A stretch of DNA of 64,000 bases, from assembly GCF_003725535.1 (NCBI RefSeq), contig NZ_RJSF01000047.1, positions 265,972 through 329,971 on the forward strand, in the 5' to 3' direction. Below, piece by piece: positions 42,336 through 50,108 of the stretch (position 1 is the first letter of the stretch; every line of letters starts with the position of its first letter). The notes beneath the pieces were generated by a model. That model saw only the letters and a program-made list of their open reading frames with translations, did no database searches and was not told the origin of the DNA. A program made the position numbers and the translations under genes. The stretch is from Nocardioides pocheonensis (GTDB lineage Bacteria; Actinomycetota; Actinomycetes; Propionibacteriales; Nocardioidaceae).

Positions 42336-43207
42336 CCTCCGCGCCCGAGACGCCGTTGGACTTCAGGACCACCGAGGGTCTCCGGCTGATGTTGGTGCGG
42401 CTCCGCTATGCGTCTGACGGCTGGAGCCACGATCCCGATGCATCCGATCTGATGAGCTACGCGATGGAGAAGTACGGCGCGCTCGCCCGCAAGTACGGCT
42501 ACGAGCCTGTCGAGGCAGCGATCGCCGCGTTCGACGCGATGCACACCCGTGCAGTACGCGTCGCCGAGGATCCGTGGGCCGTGGTCACCCGCGCGGTCGA
42601 GCTGACTCTGATCTACGACCATCGCGCCGATGGGCTCCTCTGCTCCAACCAGCAGGCGCGGCGGGAGGTGGATTTCCAACGTCATGACGCCGAACGGTTC
42701 AGCGACCGCGAGACTGACCTGGCCGACTTCCATCCTGCTTTCGCGATCCCGGCTCCTCAGGAGTTCCTCGAGTTCGATGACGGGGAGTCGGACGACACCG
42801 AGGAGGACGAGGAGCCGACGAACGCATGGTTCGCTGTCGACGACGCCGTGGCCGTGTTCGTCGCGCTGCGATGGCCGGAGGAGGTCGCGCGCCCCGCGAT
42901 CGAGTACATCTGCACCCGCCTGATGCGGGCAGGCAACCGCGGAACAGCCTTCGAGGCGTTGCGTCGAGACTCTCACGCCCAAGCCATGCTGGACGTCGAC
43001 CAGCGGGCCTGGCTCGTCTTCCTGCGAGTCATCCTGGGTAACCAGCATCCGGACCGCCGCCTGACCTCGGCGGGCCGCGGAATGCTGCTTCGGCTCGTCA
43101 TCGGCGACGAACCGCAGACTCTGCTCGCCGACAGGGCGCTCGTCGCCCAGATCGCGAGCATCCGCCACCCGGCTCGGCTCCGGGTCGCGGGAGGTCGCCG
43201 TGTCTGA
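42332..43207 (+). CDS. Hypothetical protein of the element's replication segment
   Basis: Protein of 291 residues, mostly helical, without membrane segments. SYAMEKYGALARKYGYEPVE, AFDAMHTRAVRVAEDPWAVV and TRAVELTLIYDHRADGLLCS form the N-terminal half. An acidic linker (DDGESDDTEEDEEP, about 150-165) precedes a second helical half (RPAIEYICTRLMRAGNRGTA). Each half could be a DNA-binding bundle. GAGGAG lies 8 bases before GTG 42332. It overlaps the ParB-like gene by 8 bases. Family not recognised; location suggests a partition or replication helper. Confidence 0.65.
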   Translation: MTSAPETPLDFRTTEGLRLMLVRLRYASDGWSHDPDASDLMSYAMEKYGALARKYGYEPVEAAIAAFDAMHTRAVRVAEDPWAVVTRAVELTLIYDHRADGLLCSNQQARREVDFQRHDAERFSDRETDLADFHPAFAIPAPQEFLEFDDGESDDTEEDEEPTNAWFAVDDAVAVFVALRWPEEVARPAIEYICTRLMRAGNRGTAFEALRRDSHAQAMLDVDQRAWLVFLRVILGNQHPDRRLTSAGRGMLLRLVIGDEPQTLLADRALVAQIASIRHPARLRVAGGRRV

Positions 43208-44201
43208 GCATGACGGTCACATCGAACTTGAGCGCAGCGTTGACTCGATCGTCGTCGGCGTACGCCACCGCAAGGACCCCAGCGACGACATCGAGCCGTT
43301 GATGGCCTCGATCAAGAAGCTCGGGCTGCTCCAACCGGTAACGATCACCCCGGATGGCGTGCTGGTGTGTGGCGCGCGTCGGCTCGCGGTCGTCAAACGG
43401 CTCGGGTGGCGCACCTTGAAGGTATGGGTACGGTCCGGGATCTCCGACGAGCTGAATCGCCTGCTGGCCCAGCAGGACGAAAACGAGCAACGCAAGCCGC
43501 TCAACCAGTTGGAGCAGGCAGCACTCTTCCGCGAGTTGCGGAAGCTGATGCACGAGGACGCCCAGCGGCGTCAGCGGGCGTCCAGGTTCGGGCCTGACGG
43601 CCGACCGCCGGGATCTGGCGGTCCCGGCGAGTCGCCGGGACCGATGCCGGGGCACGGCGACAGCCGACACCAGGCCGCGATCGCGGTCACCGGCAAGGCG
43701 TCGTACCACCTGCTCGAAGAGATCTCCGCCATCGAGCGCATCGCCGCCGATCGCACCCTCCCTGAGACGCTGCGTCGGCTGGCGGACATCGAGCTCGAGG
43801 CAATCCAGAACGGTGGCGACGTCCACCCGGCGTACGAACGCATCCGCTCGGCGAAGGCGTTGATCGATGCCGACGACACCCCGATGCCGACCGGCCCGGT
43901 CACCGATGAGGAGGTGGAAAGCCTCGCCAACGAAGCAATAGACCTCCTCGGACAGAAGCCAAGCCGGTGCGGAACCCAACGCCGCAAGCCCACGCCCGGC
44001 GCATCGGGGCGGACCCTGCGGGCCTTCCTGTTGACCTGGCGTGATCTCGACGGCTGGTCGAGGCACTACAACCCCTCCGACATCGCGGCCCAGCTCAAGC
44101 AGTCCGACTGGGAGATGTTCGAGCGAGTGCTCGCCGAGACGATCGCCTTCGCCGACGAGGTTCGCCAACTGCGGACCGCGCCCACAACGGCATCGGCCTG
44201 A
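43200..44201 (+). CDS. ParB-like nuclease/partition domain protein
   Basis: Protein of 333 residues. The ParB N-terminal domain is clear: VDSIVVGVRHRKDPSDDIEP, LMASIKKLGLLQPVTITPDG, LVCGARRLAVVKRLGW, ENEQRKPLNQLEQAALF. The CGARRL motif aligns with the GERRW-like CTP/DNA-contacting box of ParB. A helical middle with an SYHLLEEISAIERIAADRTL segment may be the DNA-binding part. GGGAGG lies 5 bases before GTG 43200. No ParA gene is adjacent; the CpaE-like gene is not a substitute, since it lacks the ATPase lysines. It may stabilise the excised element or act as a regulator. Confidence 0.8.
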   Translation: MSEHDGHIELERSVDSIVVGVRHRKDPSDDIEPLMASIKKLGLLQPVTITPDGVLVCGARRLAVVKRLGWRTLKVWVRSGISDELNRLLAQQDENEQRKPLNQLEQAALFRELRKLMHEDAQRRQRASRFGPDGRPPGSGGPGESPGPMPGHGDSRHQAAIAVTGKASYHLLEEISAIERIAADRTLPETLRRLADIELEAIQNGGDVHPAYERIRSAKALIDADDTPMPTGPVTDEEVESLANEAIDLLGQKPSRCGTQRRKPTPGASGRTLRAFLLTWRDLDGWSRHYNPSDIAAQLKQSDWEMFERVLAETIAFADEVRQLRTAPTTASA

Positions 44202-44258
44202 TCGGGTCCGCTGGCATACCTCGCTGTTGTCCCAATTTGCCAGCACAGAGGTGTGCCG

Positions 44259-44939
44259 ATGCTCTACCCGACGACTTCCGAGGTCCTCCGCCGTCGCCGC
44301 CTGATCATGGCCGGGGTCGCGGTCGCTCTTCTCCTGATCGCCGTCGTGACCTACGCAGTCGTGGCCCATCGCTCGGCCTCGACTACCTCCCCGCCCAGCG
44401 ACGATGTCGCCGGCGCAGCAGCACCGAACTCTGGGGCGGGTGAACAACCCGCAAAGCTCGACCCCCTCACACCGACGAGCGACCCGGAGACCTTCGCCCA
44501 ACAGGTCGCCCGGGCGATCTTCGCCTGGGACACCACGGGCATGGTGAGTCCCGCCGACCACGTCGTGCAGCTCGTCGCGCTCGCGGACCCCACCGGTGAG
44601 TCGACCCCTGGCCTGGTGGGAGATCTCGGCAACTACCTGCCGACTGCGGAGGCCTGGACGGTGCTGGCGCAGTACCAAACACAGCAGTGGCTCACGATCA
44701 CCTCGCTCACCACACCGACCCTGTGGCCCCAGGCAGTAGCTCAAGCCGGCCCCACCGGGCTCCTACCCGGAACGACCGCGTTCACCATCGACGGCGTACG
44801 CCACCGCTGGGGAGTCTGGGAGGGCGAGCCCGTCAGCTCGTCGCACGACATCACCTTCACCATCTTCATGGTCTGCGGACCCTCTTACCCGCGATGCCAC
44901 CTACTCCGGCTGTCGATGCTCGACAAGCCCCTGGACTGA
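44259..44939 (+). CDS. Membrane-anchored protein, possible VirB8/TcpC-like component
   Basis: Protein of 226 residues: cytoplasmic RRRR, one helix (LIMAGVAVALLLIAVVTYAV, about 16-35), a disordered linker and an extracytoplasmic domain of about 160 residues. The domain has PETFAQQVARAIFAWDTTGM, VVQLVALADPTG and a beta-rich C-terminus with VCGPSYPRCHLLRLSML. One helix plus an NTF2-like-sized domain beginning with FAWDT is what VirB8/TcpC proteins of Gram-positive T4SSs look like; this is inference from layout and position. ATG 44259 has GAGG 7 bases upstream. Confidence 0.6.
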   Translation: MLYPTTSEVLRRRRLIMAGVAVALLLIAVVTYAVVAHRSASTTSPPSDDVAGAAAPNSGAGEQPAKLDPLTPTSDPETFAQQVARAIFAWDTTGMVSPADHVVQLVALADPTGESTPGLVGDLGNYLPTAEAWTVLAQYQTQQWLTITSLTTPTLWPQAVAQAGPTGLLPGTTAFTIDGVRHRWGVWEGEPVSSSHDITFTIFMVCGPSYPRCHLLRLSMLDKPLD

Positions 44940-44948
44940 CACGGTCCG

Positions 44949-46058
44949 ATGCGCAAGGCGGTCATCGGCTTCGTCCTCGTCGGACTCTTCTTCGGCCCTG
45001 CCTCGTGCCTGCTCGGCATCGGAGTCCTGCTGAACCCGGCCGCACAAGCCGCCTGCCTCCCATCGAGCGTGGCCGTCGAGCAGACACCCGACCACCTCAC
45101 CGTCCGGACGTCCGACGACATCGCGGTGACCCTCGACCAGGCACAGCTGACGCACGCGGCCACGATCGTCAGCGTCGGCGCCGGCACGAACGACGTTGGT
45201 CGCGACGGGATCCTCGTCGCCCTGATGGCCGCGCTGACCGAGTCACACCTGCGGATGCTGTCCAACACCAGCGCCTACCCAGACTCGGACAGCTATCCCC
45301 ACGACGGCAACGGCGGCGACCACGACTCGCTCGGTCTCTTCCAGATGCGACCCAGCACGGGCTGGGGAACCGTCGCCGACCTCATGGACGCCGAGTACCA
45401 GGCGGCGGCCTTCTACGGCGGTCCGACCGGCCCCAACGCCGGATCCCCGCGCGGACTGCTCGATATCGACGGCTGGCAGCAGCTCCCCAAGGGTGCCGCT
45501 GCCCAGGCGGTGGAGGTCTCGGCCTACCCGGACCGGTACGCCGCCTATCAACCCGTCGCCGAAGCAATCCTCGGCGCGATCGCCACGGGCATGTCAACGA
45601 GCTCGTGCGACGATCCGAACGAGGCCGGCGTCCCGCTTCCCGCCGGATTCGCCGGCTCCTTCATCGCGGCCGGGCGCACCCAGCTCGGCAAGCCCTACGT
45701 CTGGGGCGGCGGCAGCTACTCCGGACCTTCGGGGATCGGCTCGGATGGCCGGGGTCCCGGCTTCGACTGCTCCGGGCTGGTCCTGTACGCCGCCTACCAG
45801 GCGTCCAACGGAAAGTTCCGCCTGCCGCACTACTCCGGCGCCCAGATCACCTTCGGCCACCAGATCGCATGGGACGACAAGCGACCCGGCGACCTCGTCT
45901 TCTTCACACGCCCCGGCGCCTCCGCGCCGCACCACGTCGCGATCTACCTCGGCGGCAACAGGATCCTGCAAGCCCCACACACCGGCGACAACGTGCGATT
46001 CGGGACCATCGCGGAGTTCGCCGGAGAGGTGTTGACGGTACGTCGCCTCGGTGGATGA
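44949..46058 (+). CDS. Bifunctional peptidoglycan hydrolase: lysozyme-like plus NlpC/P60 domain
   Basis: Exported protein of 369 residues. A hydrophobic N-terminal segment (VIGFVLVGLFFGPASCLLGI) anchors or secretes it. The first domain has LMAALTESHLRM (candidate catalytic Glu about 98) and DSLGLFQMRPSTGWGT, a lysozyme/transglycosylase layout. The second is NlpC/P60: GKPYVWGGGSY, FDCSGLVLYAAY (Cys274), PHHVAIYLGG (His about 328). The same two-domain plan is known from conjugative wall hydrolases such as Tn916 CwlT and corresponds to VirB1. It should open peptidoglycan for the mating channel. It lies 9 bases after the VirB8-like gene and before the VirB2-like genes. Confidence 0.9.
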   Translation: MRKAVIGFVLVGLFFGPASCLLGIGVLLNPAAQAACLPSSVAVEQTPDHLTVRTSDDIAVTLDQAQLTHAATIVSVGAGTNDVGRDGILVALMAALTESHLRMLSNTSAYPDSDSYPHDGNGGDHDSLGLFQMRPSTGWGTVADLMDAEYQAAAFYGGPTGPNAGSPRGLLDIDGWQQLPKGAAAQAVEVSAYPDRYAAYQPVAEAILGAIATGMSTSSCDDPNEAGVPLPAGFAGSFIAAGRTQLGKPYVWGGGSYSGPSGIGSDGRGPGFDCSGLVLYAAYQASNGKFRLPHYSGAQITFGHQIAWDDKRPGDLVFFTRPGASAPHHVAIYLGGNRILQAPHTGDNVRFGTIAEFAGEVLTVRRLGG

Positions 46059-46086
46059 CGGTGGGCATAACGCACACCTGCCCAGC

Positions 46087-46368
46087 ATGAACACCCTCGC
46101 CGCCTCTGTCGGCCCCGACTTCGGTGCCGTCGGCGACTCCAGCCAGCTCCGCGCGATCGTCGGAGCCCTCCTCACCTACGGGCTGTTGACCGCAGTTCTG
46201 ATGATCGTGGTCTGCGCTGCTACGTGGGCAATGTCGTCGTCGAGTGGCAGCTGGCATGCGGCAAGCAAGGCGAAGGCCGGCCTCTTTGTCGCTGTCGGTG
46301 GCGCGGCCCTCACCGGTGCCGCGCTCGCGTGGGCGAACTGGCTGCTGGGCGTGGGCGCCCACCTGTAG
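46087..46368 (+). CDS. Small two-helix membrane protein, DUF6112/VirB2-like, copy 1
   Basis: Protein of about 93 residues: SVGPDFGAVGDSSQLRAIVG, then two helices (ALLTYGLLTAVLMIVVCAAT and AGLFVAVGGAALTGAALAWA) with a polar turn. The pattern is the same as in the next gene. These resemble DUF6112 proteins, which occupy the place of VirB2/TrbC-type pilins in actinobacterial T4SS loci. The start is uncertain; a GTG at 46051 overlapping the hydrolase gene is possible. Confidence 0.7.
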   Translation: MNTLAASVGPDFGAVGDSSQLRAIVGALLTYGLLTAVLMIVVCAATWAMSSSSGSWHAASKAKAGLFVAVGGAALTGAALAWANWLLGVGAHL

Positions 46369-46399
46369 GACGTCCACCCGACTCGACAGGAGACTGACC

Positions 46400-46702
46400 A
46401 TGCGCTTCCAACTCCCATCGACGATGCCGCTCGACATCACCATCAGCCCGAACTCCGACGGCCTGCCCGGCATCGGCCAGCTCCGCGGGATCGTCGGCGC
46501 CTCGATGACGGTCGGACTGATCCTCGCCGTACTCGCCCTGATCGTCTCGGCGATCGTCTGGGCTCTCGGGGCCAACTCGTCCAACCCGCACCTCGCCGGG
46601 AGGGGCAAGTTCGGCGTCCTCGTCGGCCTCGGCGCCGCGATCATCACCGGCGCGTCGGTGGCCCTCGTGAACTTCTTCTGGAACGTCGGCCAGTCCGTCT
46701 GA
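46400..46702 (+). CDS. Small two-helix membrane protein, DUF6112/VirB2-like, copy 2
   Basis: Protein of 100 residues: DITISPNSDGLPGIGQLRGI, a helix GASMTVGLILAVLALIVSAI, a polar turn (GANSSNPHLAGRGK) and a helix FGVLVGLGAAIITGASVALV. The G(L/A)PG..LR.IVGA start and (S)xxxxxAGRGK turn match copy 1 and the family. AGGAGA precedes the ATG at 46400. Two adjacent copies may give channel subunits of different roles. No signal peptide cleavage site is obvious. Confidence 0.78.
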   Translation: MRFQLPSTMPLDITISPNSDGLPGIGQLRGIVGASMTVGLILAVLALIVSAIVWALGANSSNPHLAGRGKFGVLVGLGAAIITGASVALVNFFWNVGQSV

Positions 46703-46732
46703 CCGACCCCCACCGCCCAGAGGAGCGACTCG

Positions 46733-48013
46733 ATGACCGACGTGTGCGACGTACCCGTCATCTCCAGCGTCTGCGACGCCGCCGGCGACGCAGCCGGCTC
46801 GCTCGTCGCCGCCCCCTTCGACTACCTCGCCGCAGGAATGGGAAACGCGGCAGCATGGATGTTCGAGGCGGTGTGGAAGGTCTTCGACACCACGACGATG
46901 GTCGACGTCACCAGCAGCGGCTATACCAAGGTCTACAACATCCTCTTCGGTGTCGCCGTCTTCGTGATGCTCGGCTTCTTCATGCTCCAGGTCATCGGCG
47001 GCATGATCCGCCGAGAACCAGCGGCACTATCACGTGCCGCGCTCGGGCTCGCCAAGTCGATCCTCGGCTCGTTCGTCGCGCTCGCGATGCTTGCGACCGC
47101 ACTCGAGATCACCGACCAGCTGTGCATCGGGATCGTCAACGCGGCCGGAACCAACATGACCGAGATGGGCGACCGGATCGCCCTACTCGTCGCCGGCCTC
47201 GGCGGCATCAGCCTGGCCGCGCCGGGAGCCGGCGCCATCGTGACCATCTTTATCGCGGGCCTGGCCATGGGAGCAGCTGTGATCGTCTGGATCAGCCTGC
47301 TGGTCCGCAAGGCGCTGCTGCTCATCGCCATCGTCTTCGCACCGATCGCGCTGGCCGGCTCGAGCTGGGACCACACACGCGCCTGGGTCAGCAAGTGGGC
47401 AACCTTTGTGATCGCGATGATCGTTTCCAAGGTCGTCCTGGTCGTGATCTTCCTTCTCGCGACGACACAGGTCTCGGCACCGATCGACGCCGACCTCCAG
47501 TCGGTGAGCCAGCCGATCGCCGGGGTGGTGCTCATGCTCATCGCGGGGTTTGCGCCGTACATGACCTACAAGGCGATCAGCTTCATGGGCTTCGACATGT
47601 ACCACGCGATGTCGGCCGAGCAAGAGGCCAAGTCCTCGCTCAACCGACCCATGCCGATCCCGATGAGCCGCCGTCTTGGGTCCGAGCCGAGAAAGGTCCT
47701 CGACGGCGGGGCAAGCGGCGGAGGGGGCAGCGGTTCACCCACGCCGCCGGCTCCCGCCTCGGGCTCGGGAGCCGGCCCGTCGGGCGGAGGTGCTGGGGCT
47801 GGCGGCGCGGTCGGCGCTGCCGGTGGTGTTGCAGCTGGCGTCGTGGTTGCCAAGGAGGCTGCGAGCGCCGGGGTGCGCACCGGGCGCTCGATCGGCGCCG
47901 CCGCGTCGCAGCAGACCGATGCCGCGAACCAGGCACCACCGCAGTCCGGTGGCCCGATGCCTCCGCACGTGGCCGATCCGTTGCCGGCGGCCGCGAACGG
48001 TCGGAAGGCCTGA
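46733..48013 (+). CDS. VirB6/TrbL-like polytopic T4SS channel protein
   Basis: Protein of 426 residues. A soluble-looking start is followed by about seven hydrophobic segments between residues 60 and 290 (VYNILFGVAVFVMLGFFMLQ, SILGSFVALAMLATALEI, IVTIFIAGLAMGAAVIVW, ALLLIAIVFAPIALAG, FVIAMIVSKVVLVVIFLLAT, AGVVLMLIAGFAPYMTYKAI). The last 130 residues are Gly/Ser/Ala/Pro-rich and disordered. This is the TrbL/VirB6 plan, which forms the inner part of the DNA channel. GAGGAG lies 8 bases upstream. The VirB4 N-terminal gene follows in 6 bases. Confidence 0.86.
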   Translation: MTDVCDVPVISSVCDAAGDAAGSLVAAPFDYLAAGMGNAAAWMFEAVWKVFDTTTMVDVTSSGYTKVYNILFGVAVFVMLGFFMLQVIGGMIRREPAALSRAALGLAKSILGSFVALAMLATALEITDQLCIGIVNAAGTNMTEMGDRIALLVAGLGGISLAAPGAGAIVTIFIAGLAMGAAVIVWISLLVRKALLLIAIVFAPIALAGSSWDHTRAWVSKWATFVIAMIVSKVVLVVIFLLATTQVSAPIDADLQSVSQPIAGVVLMLIAGFAPYMTYKAISFMGFDMYHAMSAEQEAKSSLNRPMPIPMSRRLGSEPRKVLDGGASGGGGSGSPTPPAPASGSGAGPSGGGAGAGGAVGAAGGVAAGVVVAKEAASAGVRTGRSIGAAASQQTDAANQAPPQSGGPMPPHVADPLPAAANGRKA

Positions 48014-48019
48014 CCGGCA

Positions 48020-49486
48020 ATGCACACCCAGACCTCCGGCGGGCGCCACCATGAACTCGCGCCGGTGAAGTTCTCCCGACTCACCCAGCGCGGCGTGCTG
48101 CTCGGCCTGTCGGGTTCGCAGCTCGTGGTCGTCGGCATCGGCGCGGTGACCCTTGTCTTCGCGCTCTACGTCGACGGTGGCGCGGCACTGATCTACGTCG
48201 CCCCGATCCTGCTTCTCTGCGGAACACTCGCCTGGGTCGGAGTCGGGGGCAGGAAGCTCGTCGAGTGGCTCCCGATCGGGACGCGGTGGCTTCGGCGCTC
48301 GGCTGGTGGGCAGCTCCTCTTTCGCCGCCGAATCGTGAAGCCTCGTCCGGCCAGGACACTGTCGCTGCCTGGTGATGCGGCGCGGCTGCGTCAGTGGCTG
48401 GACCCGGACAGCGGCGCGGTGATGGTCCACGACCCGCACCGGGCGACGCTGACCGCGATTGTCGGCGTCACGCATCCGGCATTCATCCTGCTCGACCCGC
48501 TCGAGCAGCAGCGTCGGGTGACGAGTTGGGGCCGGGTGCTCGCCACCGCCTGCAGGTCCGGGCGCATCGCCGCGTTGCAGGTCATGGAGAGAACCCTGCC
48601 CGACTCGGGCAGGGGCCTCGCCGAGTGGTGGTCCCAGCACGGCAGCCAGGACGGGAGCTGGACGTCGACGACGTACGGCGAGCTGATCGACCGCGCCGGG
48701 CCGGCTGGCGAACGTCACGCGAGCACCGTTTCGATCACCCTCGATCTCAAGACGGCCGCGCGCGCGATCCGGGCTGCGGGTGGCGGCAACCGGGGCGCGG
48801 CCGCGGTGCTCCGGCAGGAGATGTCGACCATGACCGCGGCCCTCCGTGCTGCGGATCTCGCGCCATCAGGCTGGCTGGAGCCGGGCGACGTCGCCCTCAT
48901 GCTCCGTATGGCGTATGACCCCGTCGTCGCCGGTGCGCTCGAGCGACACGGCGACCTCGGCCGCGACCTCGCCACGGCCGGCCCTGTCGCGGTTACCGAG
49001 AGCTGGTCCAGCATCCGTAGCGACTCCGCCCACCACTGCGTGCTCTGGATCAGCGAATGGCCGCGATCGCTGGTCTACCCCGGCTTCCTCGCCCCGGTGC
49101 TTTTGTCCTCCGGGGTACGCCGCACCTTCACGCTGCTCTACACGCCGATGCGCACCGACCAGGCCGCTCGCGACATCCGCAAGAAGAAGACCGAGTACGT
49201 CTCCGACGCGGCCCAGCGTCAGCGGATCGGGCAGATCGAGGACGCCCAGCAGAGCGCCGAGTACAAAGACGTCCTGCAGCAGGAGGCCGACCTCACCGCC
49301 GGCCACGGCATTCTCCGCGCGACCGGGCTGATCGCCGTCACTGCCCCGGACTCCGAGCAGTTGGAGCGTGCGGTCGCGGAGATCGAGCAGGCTGCGATCC
49401 AAGCGTCGTGCGAGACACGGCGGTTGTGGGGACAACAAGCCCAGGCATTCTCGGCCGCCGCACTGCCTCTGTGCCGACCGGTGTAG
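48020..49486 (+). CDS. SCO6880-family protein: VirB3-like helices plus VirB4 N-terminal domain
   Basis: Protein of 488 residues with two helices near the N-terminus (QLVVVGIGAVTLVFALYVDG, ALIYVAPILLLCGTLAWVGV) as in PrgI/VirB3, then a large cytoplasmic part without a P-loop. VKFSRLTQRGVLLGLSGSQL, VMVHDPHRATLTAIVGVTHP, ELIDRAGPAGERHASTVSIT and RTFTLLYTPMRTDQAARDIR fit the SCO6880 family, regarded as the N-terminal half of a VirB4-type protein. The ATPase half is encoded separately at 50105. VirB4 is thus split in two, with a small gene between. A strong hairpin follows the stop. Confidence 0.86.
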   Translation: MHTQTSGGRHHELAPVKFSRLTQRGVLLGLSGSQLVVVGIGAVTLVFALYVDGGAALIYVAPILLLCGTLAWVGVGGRKLVEWLPIGTRWLRRSAGGQLLFRRRIVKPRPARTLSLPGDAARLRQWLDPDSGAVMVHDPHRATLTAIVGVTHPAFILLDPLEQQRRVTSWGRVLATACRSGRIAALQVMERTLPDSGRGLAEWWSQHGSQDGSWTSTTYGELIDRAGPAGERHASTVSITLDLKTAARAIRAAGGGNRGAAAVLRQEMSTMTAALRAADLAPSGWLEPGDVALMLRMAYDPVVAGALERHGDLGRDLATAGPVAVTESWSSIRSDSAHHCVLWISEWPRSLVYPGFLAPVLLSSGVRRTFTLLYTPMRTDQAARDIRKKKTEYVSDAAQRQRIGQIEDAQQSAEYKDVLQQEADLTAGHGILRATGLIAVTAPDSEQLERAVAEIEQAAIQASCETRRLWGQQAQAFSAAALPLCRPV

Positions 49487-49560
49487 CGACGGACTTTGTT
49501 GTCCACAGATTCGAGAAAACCGCTGACACTGTTCCCTGCCGAGCGGCATGCTTGGCCGCA

Positions 49561-49602
49561 GACCTCGCAGGTGACCCGAGACGCCTGCGAGGTCTCTCAT
49601 TT
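49561..49602 (+). terminator. 11-bp hairpin after the SCO6880-like gene, attenuator-like
   Basis: GACCTCGCAGG (49561-49571) pairs perfectly with CCTGCGAGGTC (49584-49594) around a 12-base loop and is followed by TCTCATTT. It lies in the only long space (214 bases) between the T4SS genes, so it may partly terminate transcription before the VirB4 ATPase gene. Confidence 0.5.
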
Positions 49603-49633
49603 CCGCGGCGCACAGGCGACGGCCTCCCGGCCC

Positions 49634-49694
49634 GACTCGTCGGTACGACGGACGAGTCCGCGCACCTCCTCGATGACCACTGACCATCGAGGAG
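49634..49694 (+). promoter_or_regulatory. Two further hairpins; the second covers the 49701 ribosome binding site
   Basis: GACTCGTC (49634-49641) pairs with GACGAGTC (49651-49658). CTCCTCGATG (49666-49675) pairs perfectly with CATCGAGGAG (49685-49694), and that right arm contains the GAGGAG used by the ATG at 49701. The site would be hidden when the hairpin forms, which could limit translation of the following coupled genes. Confidence 0.5.
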
Positions 49695-49700
49695 ACGCAC

Positions 49701-50108
49701 ATGCCGACGTTCACGAACCCGAACGACGACGCCGAGGAGGCCCGCGAGGCTCTCCGTGGTCTCGCCCACGCCACACGGTCCATCGACGACCCGACCGACA
49801 TCTACCCCGTCCTCGGGTCACTCACGAACGGCCTGGCGTCGCTGGCCCAGGCGCTGCATCAGCTCGGCGACTTCCACGACGGCCCCGCGCTCAAACGAAC
49901 GTGGATCACCAACGACGCACGCAAGGGACGGTCGGCGTCGTACCAGGCGTCCTGGGAGCTGCACCGTGCGGCCGAGATGCTCCGCCTGGTCGCCGAGACC
50001 ATCGACCGGGCACACGAGGCCGAGGCGACGATCGCCTACGACAGCACCGACTTCCCGACTGCGCGACCGACGGACCGGCTGTCGCTGGATCACGGCATCG
50101 GGCTATGA
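49701..50108 (+). CDS. Hypothetical protein between the two halves of VirB4
   Basis: Protein of 135 residues, helical and soluble, without cysteines. EEAREALRGLAHATRSIDDP, LGSLTNGLASLAQALHQLGD and ASWELHRAAEMLRLVAETID give three amphipathic helices. The 4-base overlap with the VirB4 ATPase gene suggests the two are made together. Small helical proteins of this kind occur at this place in related actinobacterial elements, in my recollection, but I cannot name a function. Confidence 0.65.
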   Translation: MPTFTNPNDDAEEAREALRGLAHATRSIDDPTDIYPVLGSLTNGLASLAQALHQLGDFHDGPALKRTWITNDARKGRSASYQASWELHRAAEMLRLVAETIDRAHEAEATIAYDSTDFPTARPTDRLSLDHGIGL

